This document shows positions 11,996 through 23,439 of a stretch of 64,000 nucleotides of DNA, one piece after another; the stretch's first letter is position 1; each line of letters starts with the position of its first letter. The DNA is from Rusavskia elegans (lineage: Eukaryota > Ascomycota > Lecanoromycetes > Teloschistales > Teloschistaceae): contig SAUG01000055.1 of the NCBI GenBank assembly GCA_011316305.1, positions 248,001 through 312,000 on the forward strand, read 5' to 3'. A model generated the notes under the pieces. That model was given only the letters and a program-made list of their open reading frames with translations, made no database searches and had not been told where the DNA came from. A program made the position numbers and the translations under genes.

Positions 11996-13291
11996 TCAAC
12001 CATACCACTCCTCGTACATCATCCCAGTACGGTAGTTCATGGTCTCGATCTGTACCAATGGAGGACTATCGTAGATCGTCTGACCGCCATTCTGATCTGC
12101 GTCAGCAAGTATCGACATCTCCAGGCAATATCCCGCGGGATCGATATGGAGATGCCGATATTCATCAGAGGTGGGCTCGTAGTCCCATTCCTCGTCCAGA
12201 GTCGAGCAGGTGTTGAAGAAGAACGGCACGTGTCTGTACTTTAGTTTGAAGCTTTCGTAGAATGTCGCTAGTTGCATGATACGTAGCCGCTCGGCACTCG
12301 ATAGTCGGTTGTGTTTCATGTATAGGAATGCGTCTTCGCGGAGGGTGAGGCGTGCTTGTTTGAATAGGTGCTCGGTGCGGTTGGTCAGGGTCCATTCTTC
12401 GACGTCCTCGATGGCGAGGATGTTGTTGTCTTTGTAGCGGCGGTAGAGATATTTCTTGATCTGGATCCGTTGTTTTTCTTCTCGTAGAGTTCGTGTGAAT
12501 TTGAGGCATTGGTATGCAAGGTTCGTGAGGCGGAGGCGAGCACGTATTAGCTGGACGATGTCGGCGTGATCGTCCAGACGGCCTAGGCCTGCGGGCTGTC
12601 GGCAATACGGACATTTACGGGGTTCAGGTGTCTTGCCCAGAACATCCGAGACGAATACCTCCCGAGTATAAAGTCGGTCGGTGAACGGATTGATGGGGTA
12701 TAGGGTTTGGGTGAAGCGATCTCTGTCAGTTGTTGCTAAGAAAAGTCTCATTGCGAGACCGCCGTCAGCTTCAGGTTCTTCTCGGATCTCACCTTCTTCC
12801 ATTTCATCATCTGGGTCAAGGGAATCCTGCCATGCCTGTTGGTAAAAGGCATCGATGTTGTGTCTCCCATGCTGAGCGGCGATCATATCCTCTACCGTTG
12901 CTCGCACCTCGGATCCTCGGGGTAATTGGCCAACGAGGTCAATAGTAATAGATCTATTTTCCAATACTGTTGCAACAACACCAAGATCGTTTTCCATGGA
13001 CGGATATGAAATTGGGCTGAGCCAAGTCATAAGACAGTGCTCGTGGAAGGAGTGTCCGCATTGGAGAGTGACCATCGAGGGTCGGGAGGCACCGACTGTG
13101 CCGTTTGTATGTAACGAACGGGGAGGGGGATCACCTTCAGGGGTACCCAATGTGTCCAGACATACGATGCAGCCTTCGGTCTGTCCAGCTGCTCTGTCAG
13201 CGGCTTCATTGAATTTCTCGATGACTTCCATCAGATCCGGGGCTATACCTGAATAGCAGGCGTCACCTCCCCACTCGAATGGTGAATACAT
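11996..13291 (-). CDS. RING-H2 finger protein with a long insertion inside the RING
   Basis: A single exon of 431 residues. The first six zinc ligands are C41, C44, C78, H80, H83 and C86 (CIVC ... QCGHSFHEHCLMTW). The last pair is C227 and C230 (KCPYC). That C3H2C3 order is a RING-H2 finger, normally found in E3 ubiquitin ligases, but the spacing between the sixth and seventh ligands is about 140 residues rather than the usual 10-25. The insert includes an acidic stretch (DPDDEMEEGEIREEPEAD). After the RING the protein is helical and Arg/Lys-rich with no other known domain. No introns are required and no signal peptide or membrane segment is seen. It could be a genuine expanded RING or a zinc-binding domain of another type; substrate unknown. 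Confidence 0.75.
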   Translation of the reverse strand: MYSPFEWGGDACYSGIAPDLMEVIEKFNEAADRAAGQTEGCIVCLDTLGTPEGDPPPRSLHTNGTVGASRPSMVTLQCGHSFHEHCLMTWLSPISYPSMENDLGVVATVLENRSITIDLVGQLPRGSEVRATVEDMIAAQHGRHNIDAFYQQAWQDSLDPDDEMEEGEIREEPEADGGLAMRLFLATTDRDRFTQTLYPINPFTDRLYTREVFVSDVLGKTPEPRKCPYCRQPAGLGRLDDHADIVQLIRARLRLTNLAYQCLKFTRTLREEKQRIQIKKYLYRRYKDNNILAIEDVEEWTLTNRTEHLFKQARLTLREDAFLYMKHNRLSSAERLRIMQLATFYESFKLKYRHVPFFFNTCSTLDEEWDYEPTSDEYRHLHIDPAGYCLEMSILADADQNGGQTIYDSPPLVQIETMNYRTGMMYEEWYG

Positions 13292-15201
13292 AACTGTGGG
13301 TCGACTAACAGTATCGTTAAGTTAACCCACAGACTGATCTCGAAACAGCTTTTGTGGAAGAGCTAGTAAGCTGTAGGTCCACTCCAAAACGTGAAGAGAC
13401 AGGGTCTAGTATAACGCGAGACCTCCTTTTGAGCAATCACGCGCCTTTGTTCGATCGAGGTTAGTATCGTGTCGGATTGGTTGTCCGGCTTTGTGAATCA
13501 TATCACAATGGCATTGTTTCCAAGAACCGGCACCTAAGTTTCGCTACGACAGAGCCAAGGAAATGGAGAAGAGGAGAGGATTAAGAGCCAATCTACCAAC
13601 CCAGTACCGATGAAGAGCCAACGATCGAAGGGTATCAAGCCATGTTGACCGCCTACCGCCATGATACCATTTCCATTAGACATAGTAAGGGCCGTCAGGA
13701 GCTTTGATGGGCAGTTCAGCAGCTCGTCGTCTTGACTAGCGTCAGACGTAGGTGATATTTTATGATAGCTTTTGGGGGCAACGTGGGCGGGCGCTGGTCT
13801 GATCATAAGACGACGCATTTTCGTGTCCTTCATTAGTCATTCGACCTCCCACATTCTTCAGAAGTACACTCGTCACTAGGTGGAACAATTTGACAAGGAC
13901 CAGCCGAATGCTTGCGAAGATCCCTCGATGATGCCAGACTCTGGACAGCGAATCTTGAAATCGTCAATGATCGTTGTCTTTTCAGGTGCTGAGACTGCTC
14001 TTAGCTTGAGGACGCCGGGAAGTTACTGTAAATATGTTGATCCGCGCTGGAAGCGTTTGGTTCGTTCTGCCACTGCATGAATAGGAATATGGAAGCATTT
14101 CTCAAACAAAGACGTCTTTTGCAGTCCAGGCAAACTTCTCACTTGGAGGTGGGCTAACAGCAGCTAGCCTGTATAGGTCTAGTGCTTCTTGGTAGTGGAT
14201 TAGCCAAAGAAGGCTTAGTGCTCGCTTATGTAATGCTCGTATCCATCAGGTAGACAACAATCAATTCGCGCTTCAACATTTTTAAATTTAATTGACAAGG
14301 CTCATGCTTTCGTGCCAAAAGGCTGCTACTTATCAGAAGTCTTCCGTTGTTTTGAAGTTAATCAAGAATCACTTGAAACACACGTTATAGGGATTTGCTG
14401 TCTGACATCAATTGTCCGAGTATTTCTGATGCCTCATAGTAATTCCAGGGGAAATCCATTGAAGTCTCATGCAGCTCCTTCCTTGTCACCCGGAAACAAC
14501 TGGCCTATAAATATCTACTTCTTATCAATGGTCTGTTACATTGAGTGAGTTGACCCTTGTTGTTGAATGAGGAAATTGACGCACTCATCCTCAAAAGGGT
14601 ACGTCTTGTGATAACGCTAGCTGATACGTTTGAGTGTACTATACTGTATGATGGAAGAGCTAACGCTTTTGCCTAAGCTCCTAGTCTAGATGTCAAGAGG
14701 ATAACAGTCGAGTGATATCTATATCCTAGGTGAATGATAGAGAGAAATGAAACAGCCATGCAGAAGACTGTGTAGCTACGGACCCTCTATGTGCGATCCA
14801 TGTAAGCCATCACTGACGGATCTCTAGTGACCTGATGGGCTTATTATACTAGCACATTTAGATGAGCTGATTTGAGCAGTGGAACGAGCATATTCAGATT
14901 TCACCTGCAGTTGTATGAGCGAATTTTTTATTGGTCTTATTTTCTTTCAATCCTTGTATATATCGGCGGTCATTGCTCTACAGCTTAGTCTCTCTGTATT
15001 CCTCTCTCCTACTTCTTCTGTTCTTGCATCTACGCAGGTTCTTATACTCTTCGAGACAATCCCCACTCAACTTTGCGACACAATTCGAAAAAAAATCTCA
15101 TCTCCAGAGACCCTTCGACTGGCAGGGTTAGCATCCCATACCTCGACTGCCAGTCATATCGGAAACCAGAGCAGTGCATCTGATACGATTTGTATATAGC
15201 C
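13292..15201. other. Intergenic, no convincing gene
   Basis: About 1.9 kb, somewhat AT-rich toward 14.2-14.9 kb, with only short frames that have no recognisable domains. One copy of a diverged repeat (15121-15186) lies just before the next gene. Confidence 0.4.
15121..15186 (+). repeat. Diverged direct repeat, copy A (upstream leader)
   Basis: This 66-bp stretch starting ggcagggttagcatccca aligns without gaps to 15708-15773 inside intron 1 of the next gene. By eye about two thirds of positions match, including the blocks GGCAGGG, GCATCC, ATACCT and TCGGA. Copy A ends just before the start codon at 15202. Confidence 0.6.
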
Positions 15202-17505
15202 ATGAGGTTCGATCACTATCTTTCAGTCGCACTGAGCATGTCCTGGCTCTTGCCGGGACCCACAGTGGCGCTATACTTACCTCCAGAACCGCTCAGCTCA
15301 ACATCAACAGACCTTGCCACCGTGGACCCCAAAATGAAGGGATCGACATTGCTATATTGTTTTAGTAATGACGCTGACGCTGCGTTTTTCGAACCTACAC
15401 TGGATAACTGGCGTGCCTCTAGAGCGGGTGAGAGGTATATGGAATTTGCGAAGGATATGGTCAAATCCCCAGAATGGGCTTCCCGAAAATCTGAACCATA
15501 TCTTTTCGCCCGGCGGACGATCAATTTGGTAGGGTTTGAATGTGGTGTCAACCTCAACGGCTGCAGGGATGGCCCGAGTTGTGATGACGTCTTGACAAGA
15601 CTTAGAGACAAGGACGAGGCCCGATGGGTCTGGTTTGTGTTTGAAGCAATGCATCGGCTGACTTTGGTTAGCGCCGTGATCGATGTAAGTGTTCTATCCC
15701 TTCAATAGGCAGGGCGGGCATCCGATACCTGGACGACCAGCCAGCTCGGAGAGCCCAATGATGCATATGATAATCCCTAAATGTTACTTTGCGCATGAAC
15801 TGATATGCAGCAGACGCAGACTGTGCGATCGCAAGTGGACCTTGCCTCTCTGGCCGAATCTGCAGCGCATACCTTCGTGCGAAAATACGACGAAAGCGTC
15901 GAAAACAAATGCAAGCTCCTTTCTGGCCTCGTAAATGCAGCTATCATGACAGCATTCCTCTTTTTGGGAACTGTTGTACCTGCGGCGCTGCCAGCTATTG
16001 CGGGGTCTTTACCTGCGGTTGCATCCGGCGTCGCCGGCTCATCTGCGGTTTTAGCTTCGAAAGGGTCTTCGCTGGCGTCCTTTGGACTGAATTTCTTGTC
16101 AAACTTCCCAACAAATGTGAGCCAACAGACAGAATTCACGAGCGCAGCAGTCTCACTAATGAATTAACTTTCAGGTTGGAGGCAACGCAATTGACGAAGG
16201 AGTCAAATGTCCTTTCACAAATGCACCTAAGGGGCTAGAGGAACAAACAAGGCTACAAATCAAAACAGACATCAGTCTATTCTACCAGAACTACCGAAAA
16301 ATCATCCAGACTACCAATAGTGATCTTATAATGGGAGTGATGACTGGTAACCGTTGCGACCTTTGACAGTGTAAGTACGGCAAAAGCTAATGAGAGGTCC
16401 GACCTAGATAATATTTTCTTGACCAGTTCGACACTGCTTGCAAACGTGATACAGTCAGGTGACTACTTGTCGTTTACCCCGGAGCAGGATAAAAGATTTG
16501 AAAGAGAGGGTCATTTGATCGAAGCGTAAGTCGATACTATAATGATTTCGAATTTGGTTGCTGACTCAAGCCAGGGATATGACACAATACTACAAAAATG
16601 CTCTCATCTCAACACTCCTCAAGGATCAGATGTGTTACATTGTGTGCTCAATAAAAAAGTCATGGAAGTCAGACATCACCGAATTTGAGCCTGAAAATGG
16701 TAAGTTTTGTAGAGCTAGATGCTGGCAAGATTGGGGGGATGGCGAGGGCGATCTGAAGGTCTATGGCTTGAACGAAATCTCCTATGACGCCGACACTTGG
16801 GGCATCGAGATTCAAGCCTTTCTTAAAGCTTCCTATGACAACTACAAGACCAACGGCTTTCGATATGTTCCAGAACTGCCGTCTACAGATCAGCTTTTCA
16901 ACGGCGAGATGACGCCAACCACAGGAAGCTACTTGCCAGTCTGCGACTCATACCTGGGTCCACCTAAGAGGGACCCTCATTCGGGTATACCATGTATGTG
17001 TGGTGACGAATACGGCAGTGAGACTGCCCAATTCTGGACAGCAGCAAACTTCGACAGCTGGGCCGCCACCAAGGTCGAGGGTCAATGGCAGACGGAAAAA
17101 GGCCCGCCCTACCTATGCAAAAATGACATGTCGATTTCTCAAACACCTCCGGTGGCGTATTTTATCAACATGTGCAACCTGGGATGGCGTTGGTCAACAG
17201 TAACGGACGACAATGATTTGTTGATGAAGGGTCCCGATCCGCATTGCGAGGAGTTCAAATATGAAGCCAGAGTGATCAAAGATGGTTTTAATATGGATGT
17301 CAATTGCCATATCTGTTTCGGAAGCAGCCTTGGGAAGGAAATCCAGTCCGGTAGCGAACGCCAGAGAAAAATCATCGAAAACTTGTACTGGACGGACCAT
17401 TATGGCTTCAATGGGGCTTCGGGGTCACAAGACTACAATTTCCACCGAGCGTGCCAAGTCTGGGAAGAGAATAACGGACATTGTTCTGGTGAAAAGGCTG
17501 CGTGA
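15202..17505 (+). CDS. Secreted protein of unknown function, frame interrupted in exon 3
   Basis: Exons 15202-15684, 15811-16116, 16175-16370, 16427-16525 and 16575-17505 have good splice sites (GTAAGT, GTGAGC, GTAAGT, GTAAGT donors). The N-terminus is a signal peptide (MRFDHYLSVALSMSWLLPG). A Cys-containing domain follows, then a Gly/Ala-rich hydrophobic segment in exon 2 (LFLGTVVPAALPAIAGSL), then a Cys-rich C-terminal half with PTTGSYLPVCDSYLG. The exon sum is one base short of a multiple of three. In exon 3 the frame meets a TGA at 16364-16366 just before the splice donor at 16371, next to a short T run. This is either a one-base deletion that kills the gene or a sequence error. It shares architecture and the G-S-x-LPVCD motif with the gene at 55618, so the two look like distant paralogues. 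I recall such proteins in a fungal DUF family but cannot give a function. Confidence 0.65.
15708..15773 (+). repeat. Diverged direct repeat, copy B (intron 1)
   Basis: The partner of 15121-15186, lying entirely inside intron 1 (15685-15810) of the secreted-protein gene. Matches end around the shared GCATxTGATA block. Confidence 0.6.
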
Positions 17506-19474
17506 TAGCGGTGATGGTTCGAGGATGATCATGTCAGTCACATCGACTCTCTGCTCTTGTCGAAGCACCTACCAACGCCTCTTCAGAGCTTCGACATGCA
17601 CGTTCTCCGCCGTTATCGCCAGAACCAAGGTCACTCCATACATCGACAAAGCTTGTCGACCTATTGATTGTACAACTTCGATACCACGGATATCACTACT
17701 AGCGATACCGGCGCCCCCATCCTCCTAGTTTGCAAAGTTGCAATCGCCACTGTTGGGAATGCAAGCTGACGACTCATAATTAAACATAATCACTCTACAC
17801 TCGCATCACCAAACGACTGATATGCTTCTGCTCTTCTTTGATGTTATCTCTAAGTCTGCACTCTCCTTGCGCTCATCCCCGATTACTCAAACTCCTGCCA
17901 TCATAACGCTAGGACGGTGGTCGGGTAAAACGCTGTGTCTCTACTGATGTATTCTGTCAAGCAAAACTACGACATAGTTCTCTCGGGTCAGCCATATAGA
18001 GAAGCAGATAAAGTATTCATCGGCCTGTTAATTACCACATAATGCATCCGAAATCTCCGTGGTAGAAGGTTGGATTTTAAGCATCTCTTAGCCACAACCG
18101 AGATCTCAGTTAGCAATCGCCGGCGCTGGTTATTGGGCACCTAAGTGTCCATATCGGAGCAAATGACTGACATCATATGTTGCGTCATCTAGGATATATC
18201 ATCTGTCCATGATTCCTGAAAGGGTGCTGATGGCTGAGATCACCATTCCATAGGATGTGAGACTTTCTGGTTAATACGACGAGAGATGATAGAGAGATTG
18301 GCACCACCAGGACTATTTTGGTTTCAATGAAGCTGCCAGCGTCATGGGATGAGGATGTTGAGAGAATTCGGAGCAGTCGGATGATGGAAGGAGGGGCCCA
18401 ATGATTGCGGCGATTCCACAGCCATCACCTTATATTGTACTGCCGAGATCTATCTGACCACAATCATGCTGTAGAAATTCTGTTGGTCTTCAAGTATCGC
18501 GGTAATGGCGGATCACTCATCGTTCCGAGCGATATTACTGGCCTGGTAGGGATATCGAGTATAGTGAATTGAAAATACCAGCGAAGATAATCGTCCGCTT
18601 GATCTTCTAGTTCCCGGTAATCAAGTCTCGGGTAATCCCATCATCAGGCTCCTTGGACTTGGATTCCCAGTCATCAGATCTCCTTTCCCTGTAAAACTAG
18701 ATACCAACTTTATATATATCTTGCTGGTGCAAGACTTTTGATAATTCATAGCCCACCTCGTCCCACCTCAAAAATCGCAATCCGTGAGCACTGGAGGACG
18801 CAACGCATGACTGCCTTGCCCGGTGAAGGTCGTGTCTGAAAAGCCTATCCCAATTTAGTGACGCGTGGCACAAACCATAGGCTAGACCCGCCGGATCGCC
18901 GTCCTTGATAAACCGATCAATTCGTCGACTTTCCTTTGGCTTTCTTTGAGGAAATGCTTTGCAAGGTTTCTGTTGGAGGATCTCCGCAGCTCTTGCATTT
19001 GGTTGAAACATATGAGGCACGACTTCTTGGGTGGTACAGGCCAATCAGCCCTTCTTTTCTTGCCCTCAGGTTATAGTAGTAGCTATCTGTAGCTATCAAG
19101 ATATACAACAGCACATGGTCGCAGCAATGAAATACGGGACTCTCAGCAGGATCAGGTGTATAATGAGAAGATTATTCGCTCGGCAAAGTAATTGAGCGAG
19201 TTTTCTGACTTGATATAGTTGGGCAATGAGGATATTAATCCGGGCCTTGGCAAGCAACGATCTCCGCCTATTACCCCTTTCTTTCCCCTACACTCTTTCT
19301 TCTTTTCTGCATCCTTCGATGCAGACAAAAGTTCAACAATCCATCATCGCCTAGATATTGTAAGTGGTCTACAATATCGCAGTCGTTATCAAAACAATTA
19401 CAGATTGCTTCTAACCCAGCTATCATCGCTGTCCCCAAGTCCGGTTCCCCCCCCTTCACTCCTTGTTCATGCAA
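17506..19474. other. Intergenic, no convincing gene
   Basis: About 2 kb between the 3' ends of two convergent genes. Frames on the minus strand near 18.7-19.1 kb have no recognisable domain. Confidence 0.4.
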
Positions 19475-21920
19475 TCACAGTGGCGGCGCCTCCGGATCCT
19501 CCATACACTGATCGACCCTCATGAGCTGCTTTCCCGTTGCCTTCGCCAGCGCGATGAATTGCGGCAAATACTGCACTGTCGTTGGGTAGAGATAATGCAT
19601 CACCACAAGATTCCCTCCTTTCGCAAGATCTCTCTTGAACGCATCCAACTGCTTTTCAGGCGTTGTGGAGAGTGCCCAGAGATAATCTTCGACGTCGACG
19701 CTCCAGTTGATGAATTTGGAGCCGGGGATTACGGCCGCGAGACGCTGCCGGATGCGTGCGCCTTCGGTGCCGAATGGTGGGCGGAAATATTTGCCTGTAT
19801 TTACATAAGCAGGAGAACCGAGATGGTGGGTTGTGGGAGGAATGGGGGCTTACTCCTGACGTTCAATGTCTTCTGCACCGCATCGATATCTAGTGTCAAT
19901 TCCGAGTCTATAGCAGCGTTGTCGGGAAGTCCTTCCATCGGCGGGTGCGTGAAGCTATGATACGCTATCTGATGGCCCTTGCCTAGCATTTCTTTGTATA
20001 CATTCGTCAAATTGTTGCCAAAGTCCAATAGCGGCGCGCCGACGGTGAAGAAGGTCACTTTGATGTTGGCCGCATTTACGGCTTGCAGCACTTGTTGAGC
20101 AAGCGCTGGGTCCCCGTCGTCTATAGCGAAGGCGAATGAGTTGGGCCGCGTGCATGCAAAGTATAGGGGCGTAGTCTCCAATTTGGATGGTACCGAGAAG
20201 CCAGAGGGGACTGTTTTGACAAGCTCGATCTTCGACACGGTGGTTGTGGCGCTGGCGTAAAAGCCCTTGAAAGCGAAACCAATCGCTTTCTTCCTATCGA
20301 TATTGAAGTGTGTTATAGGGATGTATATGTCGGTCTTGGCGCTGTTAGAGTATCGCCCGGCTTCAACATCGTCCCAGGTCTGTGGGTAGGGTGCTGCTCC
20401 TTCATTGCACGACGGGTTATGCTGCTGCAGAGCGACGCTGAAGGCCGCTGAACCGGTATATGCAATGTGCAAGTATCCGTTGTCGTTGGCGGTGAAATCA
20501 GAGCAGCTTCCGGAGAGTTGGGTGTACCATGAGAGATCCGCGTTGCCCTTCATTGAGAATGTGATTTTGCCGCCAGATATCGTGTAGGTCGCAGGGTCGT
20601 CGCCTCCATGCCAGAAACCTAGCGCGTTGGTATCCGGATTCGCGAAGGCATCAATGACAAAGGAATTGGGGCCTGACGTCGCAGGAACGGTGGATGTTGG
20701 AACAGCCGGCTGAGATGAAGACGCTACCGGATATGGGGAGCCTGTGGCGCCACAATAAAAAGCTAAGGGACCGAAAGTGACCACTTGGTTCAAGTTGCTG
20801 AACAATATCGCAGTAATGTGGCCGGTGTCAAGGCCGGAGAACTTGGAGAAAGGGATCGAATAGTACTTCTCTGTTCCATCGAATGTCCAGCCCAGTTGAG
20901 TACTCGAAAGACTGCTCGATGTCGGAGTGCTGGAGTCGCAGGACGCGCTTGTCTGGAGCTCAACCTGCAGAGCAGTGCTAGCAGCGGCTTTGATATTCAT
21001 GCCAATACCTCCGTACTTATTCGTTGCGGAAGTGCAGCCGACCATTGAATAGAAATAAGAACTAGCACCAGGCGTCAAAGTGACGCGGTTATTGGCAACG
21101 ACGATAGACTTCATGGTGCCATCGTCTGATGTGGGCAACAACAGGGCATTGTAGAAGAGGAACGTCAAGCGAGACTGCGAGGACCAATCATCAATCAAGA
21201 GATCGGTGCATGTCCCTGGAGGCGCCGAGGTAGTTGTACTGGCAGACACACTAGCTTTGGTTGTTGAAGAGGACTTGGAAGTGCTTGTGACTCTGACGGA
21301 GCTGTTGCCGCCAGACCCAGCTCCACACACGAGGCTGGTTTGACCAATCTGCCACGTCCCCTTGGTGGTGCTGAAGCCCTGAAAGACGAAGCCCTTAACA
21401 CTAGCCGCATTGGCGCCGGTCCACTGGGTAAAAGGAATATTCACTGTCTGAGTGTTGCCCGTCAGACCGCTGACGGTAAAGTAAGAACTCGTCGCCACGG
21501 CAGTGGCCGAGCAAGTAGTCGTTGTCTGGATCTCGACTAGCATGCTGGCACCGCGGGCGGGGGCCTTGACGGAGAAGGCTAGGCCATTGTACCCGTCAGT
21601 CGAAGCTTTCTGGCAAGGAGCAGGGAAATTGGTGTAGAAGTAGCAGTTGGCCTTGGCTCCGAAGGTTACTCTTCTATTGGCCGTATCAGCCTTGAGGGCG
21701 GTGCAGGAGCCATCATCTGTAGGAACCATGGCACGTCAGCTCTCGAACAACTGGTGATGCCTGAAGCTGGATGATACTGACCGCTAGTCCAAGCTCCCAA
21801 GGAATTAGTATTAGTTGAATACTTCGAGTAATTGTCTATCACTAGATCGGTTGAGCAGGCTGCTTGGGCGCCTGATGCCAAGAGTCCCGCGGCTATCAAA
21901 AAAGAGAGTAGATGAGACAT
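19475..21920 (-). CDS. Secreted polysaccharide deacetylase (NodB/CE4) with three N-terminal modules
   Basis: Exons 21920-21782, 21716-19854 and 19794-19475 give 773 residues. Introns have donors GTCAGT and GTAAGC, a CTGAC branch in the first, and CAG acceptors. The protein starts with a signal peptide (MSHLLSFLIAAGLLASGAQA). Three beta-rich modules follow, each opening with an Asp/aromatic motif (LVIDNYSKY; LLIDDWSSQ; FVIDAFANP). Ser/Thr-rich linkers separate them. The catalytic domain is at the C-terminus: FAIDDGD supplies the catalytic and metal Asp pair, HSFTH the two metal His residues, YFRPPFG the third motif, WSVDVEDY the fourth and LVVMHYLYPTT the fifth (the usual His is kept). Family members remove acetyl groups from chitin or related polymers in the cell wall. 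The modules probably bind polysaccharide; that is inference. Confidence 0.88.
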
Positions 21921-23439
21921 AGCCGTGGACTCGGACGGTCACAAAGCAGCGGGGGGAGTTACAGTTGAGGGTTGCGATGTAATTGCAGTATCGGGGACAG
22001 AAACGACTGGACGTCAAGTGCGACAGACCGAATAATGATAACACCGATCACAGAAAGAGCTCGTGGAAAATCAGGGGAGACAGAGATATATGTAAATGAT
22101 GACAAGGGGAGATATATTTTGACCTCCGTACTTCCCGAGAATACGAGGAGCGGGATCAGGGCCAAGGATCTTGTCCTCACATACTGTACTACAGCTCGCC
22201 ATCATCGTGAAACGACTAATGCAAGGGATACAACGTCCCTTCCGATTATTGGTAGCTTGATGTGGGGATGATGCTGCAGCCCCAAGGGCCAAGGCAGTCG
22301 AAGAGATTTCCCCCTGATGGGGACTCGGATGCCAAGCCACCAAGACTAAAGGGGCAAAAGCAGACGGCAGTCCAACCCCTTTTGCACCCATGCAATGCAG
22401 TCATGGCCGAATCGAGATTCTCATCGTCCGGTTACCTCGGTTGAGCCAACCGTCATCGCGGGATCACATTTGATGCGACAAATGAGCTCTCAGGGGATCC
22501 TTGATCAATATGCACATCCCAGATCGTGCCATGAGCTGCGTGGTAAGATCATGGTCTCAATTGTAGGAATACTCTGGATGAGGGTGGTTATCGATCTTAT
22601 TGTTCCCCCACAGACGGCACTGCACCATTTCGTCAGTCGCGTGTCAGCGAGCTATATTTAGATGCTGCAACCAGAAGGCTTGGTGGGTGCCTGGTCCACG
22701 AAATCAAAAACACCGAAATTAGTTGCGACGACGACCATCGAGGTGTCGATACCTCGTTGTGAAATACATCTTTACGAGTTTCTGGCTATAATTGCACGGA
22801 TGTGAGAGTGTCAGAACAAAGTGTCAGCCAGCAGGAAGGAGTGATATAGTGATTAATTATTGCCTAAGTGAATTTCTATAGAGCTGTAAGCGCCAAGAGG
22901 ACGTTAAGCCTACTTAGAATTATCTAAACCTTATAGGGCAGATACACGTAACCTCAGAGAGCTTCAGTGGGAAATGCCAATTGGCTTCTCCACAAACTCC
23001 TCATGATTGCTCCTACATGCCAACACAAAGGTAAAGAAGGTAGTGAGAAGGCGAACGAATTGTGACGCCCGACGTATTTGGTAACATAAGCTTTATGCAA
23101 GAGCTAATGTTGGACCCAATAGAGCTTCAAGCAACTTGGATTGGCTGCCAGAAGTAACAACCGACAAGCAGAACAGTGCATCCGGTGAACCGTTCGACAT
23201 TGATAGATATACGGCAGTACTGACTAACTTACACGAGTTTTCCGAGTTTGATTGATTCTTTTCTTGCATGGAAGGCGTTTGCAGTCCAAACTAGAACCCT
23301 GCTCTTAAGGCGATAATGGCACCTGTCTCTGCTTCAAATTGGCGCCTGGAGGGTATCTGCTAGAGCCTTACAAGATCGTGGAGGCATTCGACAAGCTGCT
23401 TTACACCGTGCCGACCATTACACCTAGGTGTTGAAGTTC
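21921..23439. other. Intergenic between divergent genes, nothing recognised
   Basis: About 1.5 kb shared upstream region of the deacetylase (minus) and the HET gene (plus). No open frame with a recognisable domain. Confidence 0.4.
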
